Below are positions 33,781 through 48,700 of a stretch of 64,000 nt of DNA, piece after piece (position 1 is the first letter of the stretch; every line of letters begins with the position of its first letter). Source of the stretch: Misgurnus anguillicaudatus. Taxonomy: Eukaryota; Chordata; Actinopteri; Cypriniformes; Cobitidae. The stretch is taken from the NCBI RefSeq assembly GCF_027580225.2, contig NW_027395276.1, positions 2,277,001 through 2,341,000 of the forward strand, read 5' to 3'. Made by a program: the position numbers and the translations under genes. Below the pieces are notes generated by a model, which was not told the DNA's origin, did not search any database, and was given only the letters and a program-made list of their open reading frames with translations.

Positions 33781-36700
33781 CTGGAAAACAGGAAGAGAGA
33801 GAGATGTGAAGACATATGTAGCTCGCCCATGCCGGTGAATTGGTCACACCACCAAATCTACTATGCAGAACATTTACATGTTTATGTTTTAGCACCTAAA
33901 CACATTTCGAATAAATTCAATAAAATGTTGAATGGTAAAGTCACCTGTTCAAGCCAGGGCACTATACAGTCATTATGAAAGAGATGATTGCAGGGAAGCT
34001 GTCTGACGGTTTCTCCTGTGCTGTAGTCTTCTTTACAGACAGGACACTCTAAACCAGCACCTGACACACAAACATATCATTCGACTACATTACATGTTTT
34101 TGGTACAGCGTGCAGTGACAGATCAGACTTGCAGGGATGATGTTTATGATCTTACCCACGTGCTCTTCTGTGATGTGAACTGTAGGGAGACTCTTAATCT
34201 TCTCTTTATCTGCTGGAGGGGGACCCGTGTTTTCAAACTGATTTAATAACTACAGGGACAAAAACACAAATGTGACCGTGGACCACAAAACGAGTCAACT
34301 TTAAAGGGACCCTCCACTTTTTTTGACAATATGGTAATTTTCGAGCTCCCCTAGAGTTAAACATTTGATTTTTACTGTTTTGGAATCCATTCAGCTGATC
34401 TCCGGGTCTGGCGCTAGCACTTTTAGCATAGCTTAGCATAATACATTGAATCTGATTAGACCATTAGCATCGCGCTCAAAAATAACCAAAGAGTTTCTAT
34501 TGGGGTGACTCCGAATAGTCGAAGATTCGATGCATCGATAGGAGAAGCCTGATTCGACTACCAATCTCACAGTCGAATCATCGCAGATGTGTTATGAAAT
34601 GAGGATCCTTTAATTTTGGCCATATATGGGTGCACTGTGCACAACTCTGATTTCACATATAACAGCTTTCTCCCAATATATTAATATACAGCATATTATT
34701 ATAATTCAGCAAATAATATGTGAAGTATCAGCTTTCAATAAATATTTTTAAAATGCGTTAATAAATCCAGCAACCCCTGTGACCGGGCTACACGTCCATA
34801 AGAGGTTCCTATGTTAATAAACCATTGCCTCTTTGTTTCTACATTTAAAAGAAAAAGATGGCAATTCTGGCTATACTTTCATTCTTTTAATAATTTCTTC
34901 ATTTTATTTTATTTTATTTATAAATCACTCTGGGTTATATTTGGCTTGTGTTTTGTTTCCGTGCACTTGAGGCATTTTGCACATTTGTTCTGCACATTGT
35001 TACTTCTGACCTTATTTTATAAAAAAAAAATTATTTATTATAAACGTAAATTCTGATCTAATTTAAGTCTGTAGATTTTGGATTACTTTTCGTTGTATAG
35101 ATTTTGCACTATTGCGTGCTGGCCATGCTTGCGCATGCAATTTAGCCGAACGGGCTAGGTGCTCTGCGTCTCATATTTAGAAGTTCATCAAAAAACGGAT
35201 GTTTTCGACGGGTATACGTTTTTAAAATGTATTTAAAACAGAGTGATTATCTTGTCAAAAGTTGAACTACAAAACAGGTAAGCTGTTTCTTTAAATTTCC
35301 GTGATGAAACGGAAAATATCTGCACCGAACCTATATTTATGCCTGACACGACTGTCTTTCTTGTGATTTAATATTAACTTTCAAATAATAGAAAAGAGAT
35401 TCCTGAAATAAATAATTTCATCAGTTGTTTCTGTATCTAAAGTGAATGGAGATGATCAAAGTGAAAGCAAGCAGGTATTTATGTGCTAATAACGCGTAGT
35501 GTCTATAAAATCATTAATTTCAGTGTTTTTATGAATTGTATATAAAGCTTAGTTTTTATAATTTGCAGTAACAATCACAAATTATTTGCTATTTCTCATT
35601 TGTCGTTTTTTTGGTCATGACTGCTTTGACGCACTAAATCTCCAAATTAAATAAAAACACTGAATTAGCCGAGGTTTCCAAGGCAGGATCACCTTTGTTA
35701 TATTTTTAGGTTTAGTTATCAAAATGTTTTTCGTGTGATGTTCTGTAGATCGTGGCTTTAAAATGTTATGAGGAATAATTAAACAAATGTTGCCTTACAT
35801 TTTACCTTAAAAATATATAAATGCATCGTCAGTTTTGTCTTCGTTCATCACTTGAAAGACAGTTTTTGGTAACTTTATCAGAAAGTTGTTTATGTGTGCT
35901 GCTTGTGAAAGAAAATAAAAGTTATCAATTTGTACCTGGTCTGACCCCCTCCCACCCATGCACACACACACATAGATGATTTGACTATCGGTCGACTATG
36001 AAAAGATTCGACAATTCTGATTCGAATATGTAAATCCTTAGTCGAGGACAGCCCTAGTTTCTATATTTAACCTATTTAAAACTTGACTCTTGTGTAGTTA
36101 CATCGTGTACTAAGGCCGACAGAAAATTAAAAGTTGTGATTTTCTAGGCCGATATGTCTAGGAACTATTTCTCATTCTGGCGTAATAATCAAAGACTTTG
36201 CCGCCGTACAATGCCCAGGAGGTGCAATGATATTACGCAGCCGAAAATAGTTCCCTTGGTTACTTTCAATAGTGTCACAGCTCTGAGTCAGAAAGTGTGT
36301 TGTGTAGTATACCTGTGTTATGATGGTGTCTAATCCATTGGCACCCCATGCATAGTCCATTGGGTTTGAATGCAGCATTCCCCTGCAGCACAGAGTTTAC
36401 TGTTCAGTCGTACACAATCACATGGCAATGATGTAAAGACACAACAATTTCATGGTGACTTACCATGGCCCCATGCCCATGTTTGGCATAGCTGTCGGAG
36501 CAATGATCCCATTCACTAACTGCTGAATTATTCTGTAAAAAACACAATCGTTTGCTTTATTCCATGCATTAAAAATTTAAATATTCTTAGGAACATATGA
36601 AGACCCTTTAACTGGCGCAGCCCTTTTTGAGTGGGGGGTTGGTGAAAAGGTGAAATACACCTTTAAATTAATATAACTCTGGCATTTTTTTTTTTTTTTT

Positions 36701-39700
36701 TGGTCTTGAAGCCTAATTTTGGTTTTAATTTTGGTAATTTTTGGTTTTAAAGAAGACACTTCAACGTTTTTTAGGGAATTGTCTAGAGGTGAAAATATTC
36801 TTTTTTTTAAAGCAGTTTACATTTATTTGTAATAAATAAAAATGCAATATAGTATTATTTTTAATACATAAAATTGTCAAAAAACTGAGGTTTGTGCTGG
36901 TTTGCTTTGAGGTTTGCTGCATACTTGTGTCACAAATGAATAAATTACAGTTACTGCATTATTATTACTGCTAAAAGGTTTTGAAATATGAAAACTACAT
37001 TCTTAGACCTTTCCAACAATATATAGTTTGTCGTGATAGATTAACATTTACATAGAAAATATTGAAATAAACGTAGGTGTCCCGCTCACGGGACAGCGCC
37101 AATTAACGGGTTAAGTGCAAAAATGATATAGAGGCAGTTTTTCACGATCATTTACAATCCTAGGATTTGCTCTTAGAATGAAATGGTCTATTATTACATT
37201 ATTTAAAAAGGGTCATGAATAATAATGTTGCGCTCTGCTCCGATTGGCTGTTTCTCAGAGCAGCCCCTTCAGTAGCTCTGTGTGTGTGTAAACAGACCTT
37301 ATGTTTGAGTCTGTATCAGATGAAGATACAGATTTTAAGGAAAAATCAATCATTAGGAAATTTTTAATGGATGTTTCTGAATGGTAAGTTTGTGTTTTTT
37401 TCAGTATGGACCTTCAAAATATAACTGTAACGTCAATAATAGAACTTCAGCCTAAACGCTAGCATATAGCATTAACTAGCATATACAGTATTGTTCAAAA
37501 TAATAGCAGTACAATGTGACTAACTAGAATAATCAAGGTTTTTAGTATATTTTTTATTGCTACGTGGCAAACAAGTTACCAGTAGGTTCAGTAGATTCTC
37601 AGAAAACAAACAAGACCCAGCATTCATGATATGCACGCTCTTAAGGCTGTGCAATTGGGCAATTAGTTGAAAGGGGTGTGTTCAAAAAAATAGCAGTGTC
37701 TACCTTTGACTGTACAAACTCAAAACTATTTTGTACAAACATTTTTTTTTCTGGGATTTAGCAATCCTGTGAATCACTAAACTAATATTATTTGTATGAC
37801 CACAGTTTTTTAAAACTGCTTGACATCTGTGTGGCATGGAGTCAACCAACTTGTGGCACCTCTCAGCTGCTATTCCACTCCATGATTCTTTAACAACATT
37901 CCACAATTCATTCACATTTCTTGGTTTTGCTTCAGAAACAGCATTTTTGATATCACCCCACAAGTTCTCAATTGGATTAAGGTCTGGAGATTGGGCTGGC
38001 CACTCCATAACATTAATTTTGTTGGTTTGGAACCAAGACTTTGCCCGTTTACTAGTGTGTTTTGGGTCATTGTCTTGTTGAAACAACCATTTCAAGGGCA
38101 TGTCCTCTTCAGCATAGGGCAACATGACCTCTTCAAGTATTTTAACATATGCAAACTGATCCATGATCCCTGGTATGCGATAAATAGGCCCAACACCATA
38201 GTAGGAGAAACATGCCCATATCATGATGCTTGCACCTCTCCATGCTTCACTGTCTTCACTGTGTACTGTGGCTTGAATTCAGAGTTTGGGGGTCGTCTCA
38301 CAAACTGCCTGTGGCCCTTGGACCCAAAAAGAACAATTTTACTCTCATCAGTCCACAAAATGTTCCTCCATTTCTCTTTAGGCCAGTTGATGTGTTCTTT
38401 GGCAAATTGTAACCTCTTCTGCACATGCCTTTTTTTAACAGAAGGACTTTGCGGGGGATTCTTGAAAATAGATTAGCTTCACACAGACGTCTTCTAACTG
38501 TCACAGTACTTACAGGTAACTCCAGACTGTCTTTGATCATCCTGGAGGTGATCATTGGCTGAGCCTTTGCCATTCTGGTTATTCTTCTATCCATTTTGAT
38601 GGTTGTCTTCCGTTTTCTTCCACGTCTCTCTGGTTTTGCTCTCCATTTTAAGGCATTGGAGATCATTTTAGCTGAACAGCCTATCATTTTTTGCACCTCT
38701 TTATAGGTTTTCCCCTCTCCAATCAACTTTTTAATCAAAGTACGCTGTTCTTCTGAACAATGTCTTGAACGACCCATTTTCCTCAGCTTTCAAATGCATG
38801 TTCAACAAGTGTTGCTTCATCCTTAAATAGGGGCCACCTGATTCACACCTGTTTCTTCAAAAAATTGATGACCTCAGTGATTGAATGCCACACTGCTATT
38901 TTTTTGAACACACCCCTTTCAACTAATTCAACTAATTGCCCAATTGCACAGCCTTAAGAGCGTGCATATCATGAATGCCGGGTCTCATTTGTTTTCTGAG
39001 AATCTACTGAACCTACTGGTAACTTGTTTGCCACGTAGCAATAAAAAAATATACTAAAAACCTTGATTATTCTGGTTAGTCACATTGTACTGCTATTATT
39101 TTGAACAAGACTGTAGCGCTAACTTTGCAGTCACAACTTTGTTTTTAGTATTGTAAGACCAATGTAATTTAATGTCGGGGGCGTACATCTCAACTGTAAT
39201 GTCACTGTCTGTGTTATGTTGAGATTGGCCTGTTTTTTAGCAGTCTTTTGCATGCACAAGGTTTACATAACCATAACAATCGTGTTTAAGGCTCATGATA
39301 TGTTATTACCAGTGTTGGGGAAAGTCACTTTTAAAAGTAATGCATTACAATATTATGTTACTCCCCAAAAAAAGTAACTAAGTTACTTTTGTGTTACTTT
39401 TTCTTACTTGGCTGAGGCATTAACTCTTTCAGGTCTGTTCTGCATTTAGAAATTGCATATTTCCATCACAAAAATGTCAAGCTCTGGCCTGCCATCCGAT
39501 GTCCATGCAATTCTTTTCTCTGTGCACTTAGAGGACTTTGCTGGAAAATCTATCAAATTGTATTTAACAGATTCTGCTAACAAAGTGGTATTTCTAAATG
39601 GCCTGAGGCCAGAATTAGGCTGATTTTAAATGAAAGTATTTGATAAACATATAATATGTGTCGAGAGTATCTTATTTAAGGCGGTGGCATTTTGCGGCTT

Positions 39701-42700
39701 TTGCATCTATGTGTTTAAGTCTATAGTAATAAGCAAGATTCCTATAGGTCTAACCCAATGAATTTGTGACTACAGTATTTTATTAAAGAGCCCCTATTTT
39801 CTGTTTCATAATGTAACGTGTCTTTTGGTGTGCAAGTGTGTGTTAGCGCATGTTACTAATCTGCAAAGTAACAAATCTTAAAGTCTACGATGACACGAGT
39901 CGTCTCCAACTGAAATCTCTTTCCTTGGACTACAATGAACGCAAGGATTGTACGCACTGTTTACTTCCCCTGTGAGTTGACGAGGGCACGACGGTCATTA
40001 TCATAATTACATAATTCTGACTCACAGCCTGTAAGAAGTCAATGTTTTCATATTTAAAGATTTTAGACTAAAGCTTGTTGTTTCTATGATTACAAATGCA
40101 GACATGGTTTTATGTTTTAGTATCCTTACCTTACCAATCTGTTACGTTTGAGATATTTCGGCCAATCTCAATGCACTGAATGGCTGACCAATCAGAGCAC
40201 AATGTGCTTTTCAGAACGATGAGCTTTATAAAAATTTACGCATTTCAGAAAGGTGGGGCATAGAGGAGCAACAAAAATGTATGGTATGTGGAAAATAGTG
40301 CGTCTTATGAAACAAACTACGTGAAAACTGCATTACACCAAATACACAAAATAACTTTTTCCAGCAACATAATAGGGGCTCTTTAATATTATGTTTACGG
40401 ATTACGATACACATTTTAGATTGTATGTATACATACACTATAACCATATCCGTGGGACTGTGAGATCTCTAAAAAAACCTGTTTATTTGAATAGAATATT
40501 TCATTTGCAAAAGCAAAATGTAAAACAGACAGAATTATTCAATAATACAGGCTCATCCTGAGATCTCACCCTTCTAAAGTTGGCACACCCTCATGCCGCA
40601 CCCCTTGTCTCCGGGGAACGTGGCGTCCCCGTGGTTGTCTCGCACTGTACCGCTGTCGTGATGCCATTTCCCGTTCTCTGCGGTTCTCTGTGTCACGGTT
40701 ATCCTCCGCGGGCAATCCCGCCCTGAAGTCAAAGCCCTCGTCGAAGATTCCCAAAGCAAACTGTCCGTAACCATGTGGGAACGTAAACAAGTGTTGGTCC
40801 ACATTCTGGAGGAGGATAGAGAGCAGGTAAGGGTTAATACAAGAGCTTTAAACACCCTTCGGCATTCTCGCACAGATGATTTCCCTAATGCAGATTCAAT
40901 ACTTGGGGCGATTTTGAACACTGCCCATTAGTTTATACAGTACAACAGATTAATGATCCCTTTAAAAACATAAGTATTTATTTTTATCTTCTTGACTTTC
41001 CTTTCAAGTTTAAGATGACCTTAAATCAAACCGATTTAAAGCCTTTAAAGTCCAATGTTTTAGTCATCGAGTGGCATCTAGTAGTTCTTCTTTATGTTTC
41101 GAAAAAAAACTTTGTCAGATGAACCCTTTCTGTGCATTCACACCGCCCCCGGCAAGAGCGACAAAGTGGCCGGAAGTCATTCATTTTCAATGAGAGCCGG
41201 CCGCGAGCTCCAGCGATGTGAGAGGGCGATGTGAGCATCAAGGCCAGTTGAAATTAACTTAACTTTATGGTAATGAGCTATGACACGGCTTGGTTGCAAC
41301 CAATTGGACGTTGGCAGGGCAGCCAGAGCATATTTTGGCGCTCTTGGCGGCAGCGATGTGAACGTATAGTTACATTGAGGCATGGCAAATAAGCACAGAG
41401 ACCATGTAGGACGTAAAAATGATGATGATGTCATAAAATACTGAAACTTTTATTGTAATTGAGAAAAACGATCTCACCTCGAATGGGGGTCGGTTCTCTT
41501 CAGTAGAGGACGTCGACGTGGAACCATTCTCTGCCCTGGATAGACCATACAGTTTGTAATGTAATCAAAGCAAAAAGGCAATTACGTAGTTGAGAAAATG
41601 CCCATATACGTGTACAAATATGACAGACGGGTTTTTAGATAACGAAATCTCTCACACAGAAATAGATCTTAACTTTGGCAGAAGCACAAAACAGCCTTTG
41701 AGTTTGTGTCTGAAGTAATTTAGTACTGTACCTTCCCTGATCAGGTAACTCCTCGATAAATCCAGACTCACAGCGCGGGCAGATGTACTCCTACAACAAA
41801 AGTAACAACTCCATTTTAATACACACAATCCAAAAAGACTAGAGTCACGTTCTCAATCAGGTCCTTGAAGGTCCTGCATGGGAGCTAACAAGTATACTCA
41901 TGATGCAACATGTATTTGTAAAGGACAGCAAATATTTAAAAACAATACAGATCTATAAAAATATCAAAACGCATACATTGTACAACATTCCTTGTTGCAC
42001 TAAAATTTTTAAGTTTAATAAACTTAATAACAAAGTAATTTAACTTCATTTTTATATGTAAATCAACTCCTTACTAGTCAAGAAAGTTTAAATGAATTTT
42101 ATATTCAAGTTAGGGGTGCATTACGATAATAACGGTAAATAACTGATAATGTTACGATTACGTACAGGCATCTATTCAGCCTGCTGTTCTGTGTGCTATT
42201 GTTTAGTTGAATAACTTGCCTATCCAGATGAAATGTGTGTTCGTCGGCACGGATTTTGTGAAATAATTGTATAAATAAATGCCACGTATAGTCCACTGCG
42301 ACTTATTTATGTTATTTCGTCTTAATGATGCATTTTTGGTTGATGCGACTTATACTCCGGTGTGACTTATAGTCCAGAAAATATGGTAATTATGTATATA
42401 TAAATATGCACATGCATGTATCATTTTAAGAAAAATATATATGTTTATATATTAAGTATTAGGGCTGGGTATCGATTCAGATGTTCCAGATCGATTCGAT
42501 TTCGAGTCTCGAGTCAATTTTCGATTCCGGTTCTCGGGTAGGTTTTTATACCCGATTCTCGATTCAACTCAATGAATAGAGATTTAATACAAATACTATA
42601 TTAATAAAAAAACAGTGAACAACAGTTTACAAGTGGGTTATTGATTAAAAAGAAATTAAAACCCACAACACTATCGTTGTCGTCTTGAATACGAAATCTA

Positions 42701-45700
42701 AAATGCTTCCAAACCTCTGACTTTTTATGTGAAGGTGGCATCAATGTCGATGAAGCACCTAAAACCGCCATTTTAAGCACTAAATGAGTGAATGACAGGC
42801 TTACTTCTTGCTCCTTGGTAACATCGTGCAAGGCAAAAAAGAGGGTGACATCTAGTGAAGAAGACTAGTAATTAGATTCAAGTTAATCTTACGTTCAATG
42901 TTTGCGGAAATAAATATGAAAGAAAAAAATCGATTCTGCTCTTTGAGAATCGATTTTTAATCTACCACGTTTAAAAAAAAAAAATCATCAATTTTTTTGC
43001 CCAGCCCTATTAAGTATTTATATTTATATAATATAAATTATACATAAATGTACAAATGTACATGTAAACATCTCTTAAATATATACATGCATGTGTGTGC
43101 TAGGGCTGTTGAAACGAATTTCAGTAATCGAATATAATTCGAATATTAAAAAAATAATACTAATCGAATGTTAAAACTACTATTCGAATGGGATTTTAAA
43201 AAAAAATTTATTTAAAAATATTTTTTTATGTGTTCACTATCTAACGCATTTATGCTGTTAAATACCGCTAGCTACCTCGACCCGCATTTCCATCGGCTAA
43301 TTCATTTGAAACAAGACCAGCAGCAGGAGGTACGTGAGAAAGAGAAAGCGGAGCTGATAGCGATTGCGGAGGAAGGTTATGACGGAAGTGCTATGGACGA
43401 CCGTTTTGGGAATGTCTTTAATGCTAATTTGTTTGGATAAGTTTGTCTTTTCGACCAGTGACAAAATACTTGTTCAAGATCACACTTCCTCTAAGGTGTG
43501 TTTAAATGAAAAAAGAATAGTGAAATTGGAGGCCAGGGGATGTGTGTGCTGTGTGTAAGTATTGTATAACTAATGATGCGATCTACGCAGCCCTCATACG
43601 TGAACAAAGAGAACTGCGTTGATAATGAAATGTTTCATTAAAGTTGACAACTTTGTTAATTTTGTGTCTAAGCTTAATCATTAATTAGCAAGAAAGCTAT
43701 CACCTGTTATTAAATAATTACATGTTTATTAGTAATACTGCAATGTCTTCTAGTGGACATAATTTAAAACAAGTCAACTATACGAGCTCATAGTGGCATT
43801 GGCAATGCATAAGCCCGTTTTTACAACGTGTGTAGATAGGTATAGTAAATATTAATAAGTCAAATTTGAGCATTAAATAATCGATTATAAATCGAATATT
43901 AAAAAAAATAATGAATGAAATTCTAATGGAATAATAGAGGAAGATTGACAGCCCTAGTGTGTGCATTTATCTATACACCCCTTCACAGTTCACCTCACAG
44001 GCGGTTCCCACTGCGCATGTCGGGGTCAGAAAAGTCATTACAGCAGATTAAGTTGCGTATTATTCGGTATCGTCAAAAATGCCTACTTGCGTCGTGGGCT
44101 GTGAAAATCGCACCAGGTCTGCCGTTAAGTTTTTTGGGATTCCTGCCGAATCTCAAAAAAATACAACATCTGTGGGCAGACTGGGACAATGCACAGATCA
44201 AAGAGGCTTGTGTTTGTAGCGCTCACTTCATTTCAGGTAAGTCATCATTTTTAGCCCTGTTAGATTAAACTAGAAAGCCTGGATGGTATGAAAAGTTTGA
44301 CCCCATGTTGCCCGCACCCGATAGTAATTCAATGTTTACAAACCTTGAAGGGGTCTATACAACGTTATTATACACATCATATATATGATGTAAACAAAAA
44401 CTTTTATTGTGCTATAGATTAATTGCAATTAATCGTTATGCATCCGAAATTTAAGTTGATTACAATTTTTTAGCCTAGTACGAAATAGTGCATGTTTTCG
44501 CTGCAATCGCACCACCCAATTTGCATCACTCCCATTGTCTTGCGTGAGTTAGCGTTTATTCAGGACTTTGCATTAACTTGTTGCATTGAGTCAACGAAGC
44601 CACAACTTTAAAAAGCTCAAAAGCAGATATATCAAATACAAAAGTAATTCCCATGAGACCTGGTGACATACATACTTCTTGTGAAGCAAACAGATCAGAT
44701 TTTGATAACTGGATTGAGAAATTGAACTTCATTTACAACATTATTAGCAGAGCCTCTGCCAACAGCAACTGACCAAACATGAGCGCAAACTCTCTCTCAG
44801 CGCCCCCTATAGAGCGGGAGGGTAAAGGGCACTACCTGCTTGGCAGAGGCTGTGCAGTAACGCTAATAATGTTGTTAAAAAAACAATCAAATATTCTGGT
44901 CCAGCCCTAGAGTTTGAGGGATACAATAAGAAAACTAATAGAAATACAGCACAATGTATTTCCTTGACTGGCTGTCTGATGTCCTGAAATTATCTGCATA
45001 AGAATGAAGAACTTGACTGATGACATACAGAAGTGCTGTGACCTCTGCAGTCTGTATGATGACATCTAGCTGACGTTGTGCCCTGTTTTTGCTCTTTCTA
45101 GAGGCTCTGCACAATAACAGGAGACAACAATAGCACCGAACTGTGTGAAAGCATCCATTCAACGTCCTGTTCCCCAGTGAAACCTTACAATGACATACAG
45201 TTAATACTTAGTCTATGGTTTAGGAAGGATTGATTCCTGATGTGGCCCTCCGAGTCAACAGTAGGAAAGCTGACCGTAACAAAAGGCTACAGTTTAACAG
45301 ACCACATATCTTTGCTTAACTGTATATACTTAAGTTTGGAGGTAGACAATTAATCGGTTTTACCGATTAATCGGCACCGATAGTTCATTGGTGGAACGAT
45401 CGCCTATTGGCAAAAATCCATGCCGATAGTTGTTCTGAGTTGTGTCTGTTGCTTAGAAAGTAATGAATTTGCCGACTAGATGCTGCATTAGCAGAGGAAA
45501 AACAGCAGGATCCGGTAGTTTGTCGTCAAGGCTGACAGGACATTAATGTTAGTAGTACCTCAAACAAAAATACGCAGAAAAATCCAATCCAAATGTTTAA
45601 TGTCATGATTATTAACATCTATTTACATTAGCTGATCCAGCTGGTTACTTTTATTCATGATTTAGCATATTTTAAGTCAATAAAGAGAGAAAGCAAACTA

Positions 45701-48700
45701 TGCAGCTGTCAGCTACATTAACATACCAAATAAAGAAAAATCTGATTTCAGTTCTTTTTCATCATCACTGCAATAAATCTTTTGTTAATTTGATTTGTGT
45801 TAAAACTAGGGATGCACCGAATCCAGATTTTTTAGGTTCGGCCGAATCCCGAATCCACCGTTTAAGATTCGGCCGAATCCGAAACCGAATACCGAATCCT
45901 ACTCGCATCCTTATTCCAACACAGTAAAACACATTAATGAAGTAAAAAACGTCCACAGCAGTGTATTTTTCATTTTATTTAATTTTAACTGTACATTATG
46001 CCAGGATGACAAGTTGGAAAAACTATTTTGACAATTACCATAAGCCTATGCATAATGAAAGCGATGCGTTGCGACACGCTCGTTTTTCCAATAAGCAAGC
46101 AGCTCCGCGCTGAAAACTATATTTAACTTTGAGTGAGAAGCTCCGCTCGTCAATGTCAGTCTTCACACGGCCGTCCAATTACAGTGGAGGAGGGGCAGGA
46201 CATTACCACAGCAACCAACCGGCTCACAGCTGAAGCATCACAACTACCAAGCGCTCGGCTGAAAAACAGCTGGCATTTGGGGTCCTCAAGGCGTTTTCAG
46301 CGGTGTTTAAAAGTTTTGGTGTGTCCAGCTGACCGAAAGAAAAAGCTCATCTCCACGTCAGCACCCGATGTGTGGAATCAACGGCTGCGTGACGTCGACC
46401 AGCGTAGCGCAAGCCTAGGGTTCGGTTCGGTGGAAAAAAATCTAGGATTCGGCCGAACCCGAACCCCGCCAAAAAGCCCAGTATTCGGCCGAATCCGAAA
46501 CCGAATCCTGGATTCGGTGCATCCCTAGTTAAAACAGAAGCAAATTAACTACATTGTAGGGATGTGCAAAAATATCGATACAGCTAACTATCGTGACTTT
46601 GCCAATTTTGCCAAAACTTTCAAGTTTTTACTATCTGAAAATAGTTAGCTTTTACAATGCTGAAAATTTTACTCCCATACCTACTACAAGACTACACACA
46701 TTTAATATACATTTATGTAATTTCAATGTTACCAGTGAGACTATTTCACAGAATAATTAACTTCAATCCTTATTAATATTATTAATATATTTTAATTATA
46801 TTTTTTTTTCATTAAGCACGTTTTCATGGTTCAGTACTGTTGTGTTGTTTTATTACTTTTGTTATAAATTTTGTTACTGTTGGGTTATAGTTGTTTTTAT
46901 CAAGTATCGGTTAATCAAGTAAATCAAGCCGATGATGCTTGCTATGCTTCATAATGAATAAGGGTGAAATGCCGCTACATCCAAAAGCCAGAGAGCGCTC
47001 TCGTGCAGAAACTCAATATGGGCCACAGAAGAAGAACCATTAACACATACATCTCCCTGAAATGGCTTAAGCATACATTTATATTGCTGTTCTTCAAACC
47101 TTTTCAGGTATTTTCATGATAGTAAAGAATATTTATAATGATTATGTTTGATGAGTGTTACTTTTTCAAAAACATGTTATAAACGACTCAAACTAGCAGT
47201 GTTTCAGATTGAAAAGTAATTACTGATCAAAAGCTGTAGTACAGGAAATAGCTGTGCATAATATCGGTTGATTAATCGTTATTGGCAAATACGGACCAAC
47301 CTAGTTATCGCTATCCAGGGTTTCCCGCAGAAAATTTGTTAGTTAAGGTGGTAGGATTGGGCGGGGGGCGGTACTGGGGGCGTGGCAATCACGTTATAAT
47401 GAAAATTTAAAGTCGCCATGAAACGGAAGTAGCGATTGCCTTATTTTCCCCGTGGTGACGTATATCCGAATGAAACGGCTTTTGAGATGAAATAAGGCAG
47501 GGCTGGATTTGAATTTGTCCATCGAGATCTGATTGGATCATTTGAAGTTGGGTCGTGTTGCTAATTGCTAATCGCTGCGATCTTCTCCCGGACCCCGCCC
47601 ACCTGCCATACTTTTGACCGGAAGTGAAGAGAGATCGTTTTGAGGAGGGGGGGAGATTTGCACTTTTGATTAAAGATTATAAGCACACACAAATTTTTTT
47701 AAAAGCAATGAAGCTCACAGATAAGTCATTTGTTAATAATACCACAATATTAAAAAAAAATATGTAGTTTTTCATGTCAATTTCATTGCGACTTTAAATA
47801 TTTTTATTTAAAACACTCAAATAAAACTTAATTTTGAAAAAACATTGACAGAAAAGGAACACATACTAGATTATTAATGAATTAAATGTTTTTTACCTCT
47901 AACGAGAATAGCTGCGTTATGAAGTGAAACTAAGGGTTAATAAATACAAACTGAAGCAGTTGTTGTAGAACGTCTGGCGAACGATGATAGATAGCGCAAA
48001 AATTTTAAAGACGGATTATTTCCCACTATTAATTACATTATCTTAAAGGAGTGTAACTACTGTAGTATCTAAATAATGCACATCAATAATGTGAGCAACA
48101 GCAACAATTATATCAAATCAACAGGCACGTGCAACCTGTGAAGCGCGTCTGCGCTATTCTCCGAGATGCACTTGGCGGCATTTTTTGCAGCGAATTTTTT
48201 CTTTATCTTGAACGACCTAGTTAAGGCGGTAGGGTTTCCTTAGGTGGGCCGCCCGAACTAAAAAGTGCTGCGGGAAACCCGGCTATCTGTAAAATGTACT
48301 ATCAGTCGACCTCTAATTAAATTTACTGTAAGTGAGGTTGTGATAACAGTTTGACCTCCACTGACATACACTGTGTGCTTTGTCAACTACTATGAATGAC
48401 CCTTACATGCCCTTCAAAGTGAAAGTTCACCCAAAAATGTCATCATTTACTCACTCTCATTTTGATCTAAACCTGTTTGAGTTTCTTTACTCTATTAAAC
48501 ACAAAGAAGATGTTTTGATAAATATTGGTAACCATACAGTTGACGGCCCCCATTGACTATAGGAAAAAATACGATGGAAGTCAGTGATTGATTGATTAAT
48601 TTATTGATTTCTTTTATAGTCAGGCAAATACTACGTAGCCAACTACACAGATGAGACACCAAAATTAGGCATAATACAAAGGCTAACAACTGATCAGCTA

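Larger units (their letters stand above)
45338..48314. mobile_element. Outer TIR element (GAGGT-GAC ends) hosting three inserts
   Basis: Left ggaggtagacaattaatcgg, right atcagtcgacctcta; ccgattaatcgg motifs near the left and cggttgattaatcg near 47265. Interrupted by 45807-46527 and by 47316-48282, the latter itself interrupted. Confidence 0.65.

Noticed and set aside
37991..38476. 161-codon plus-strand frame
   Set aside because: Antisense of the Tc1 transposase.
45700..46528. 75- and 131-codon frames near the hAT at 45807
   Set aside because: They translate the ttcggccgaatcc terminal repeats; no transposase motif.
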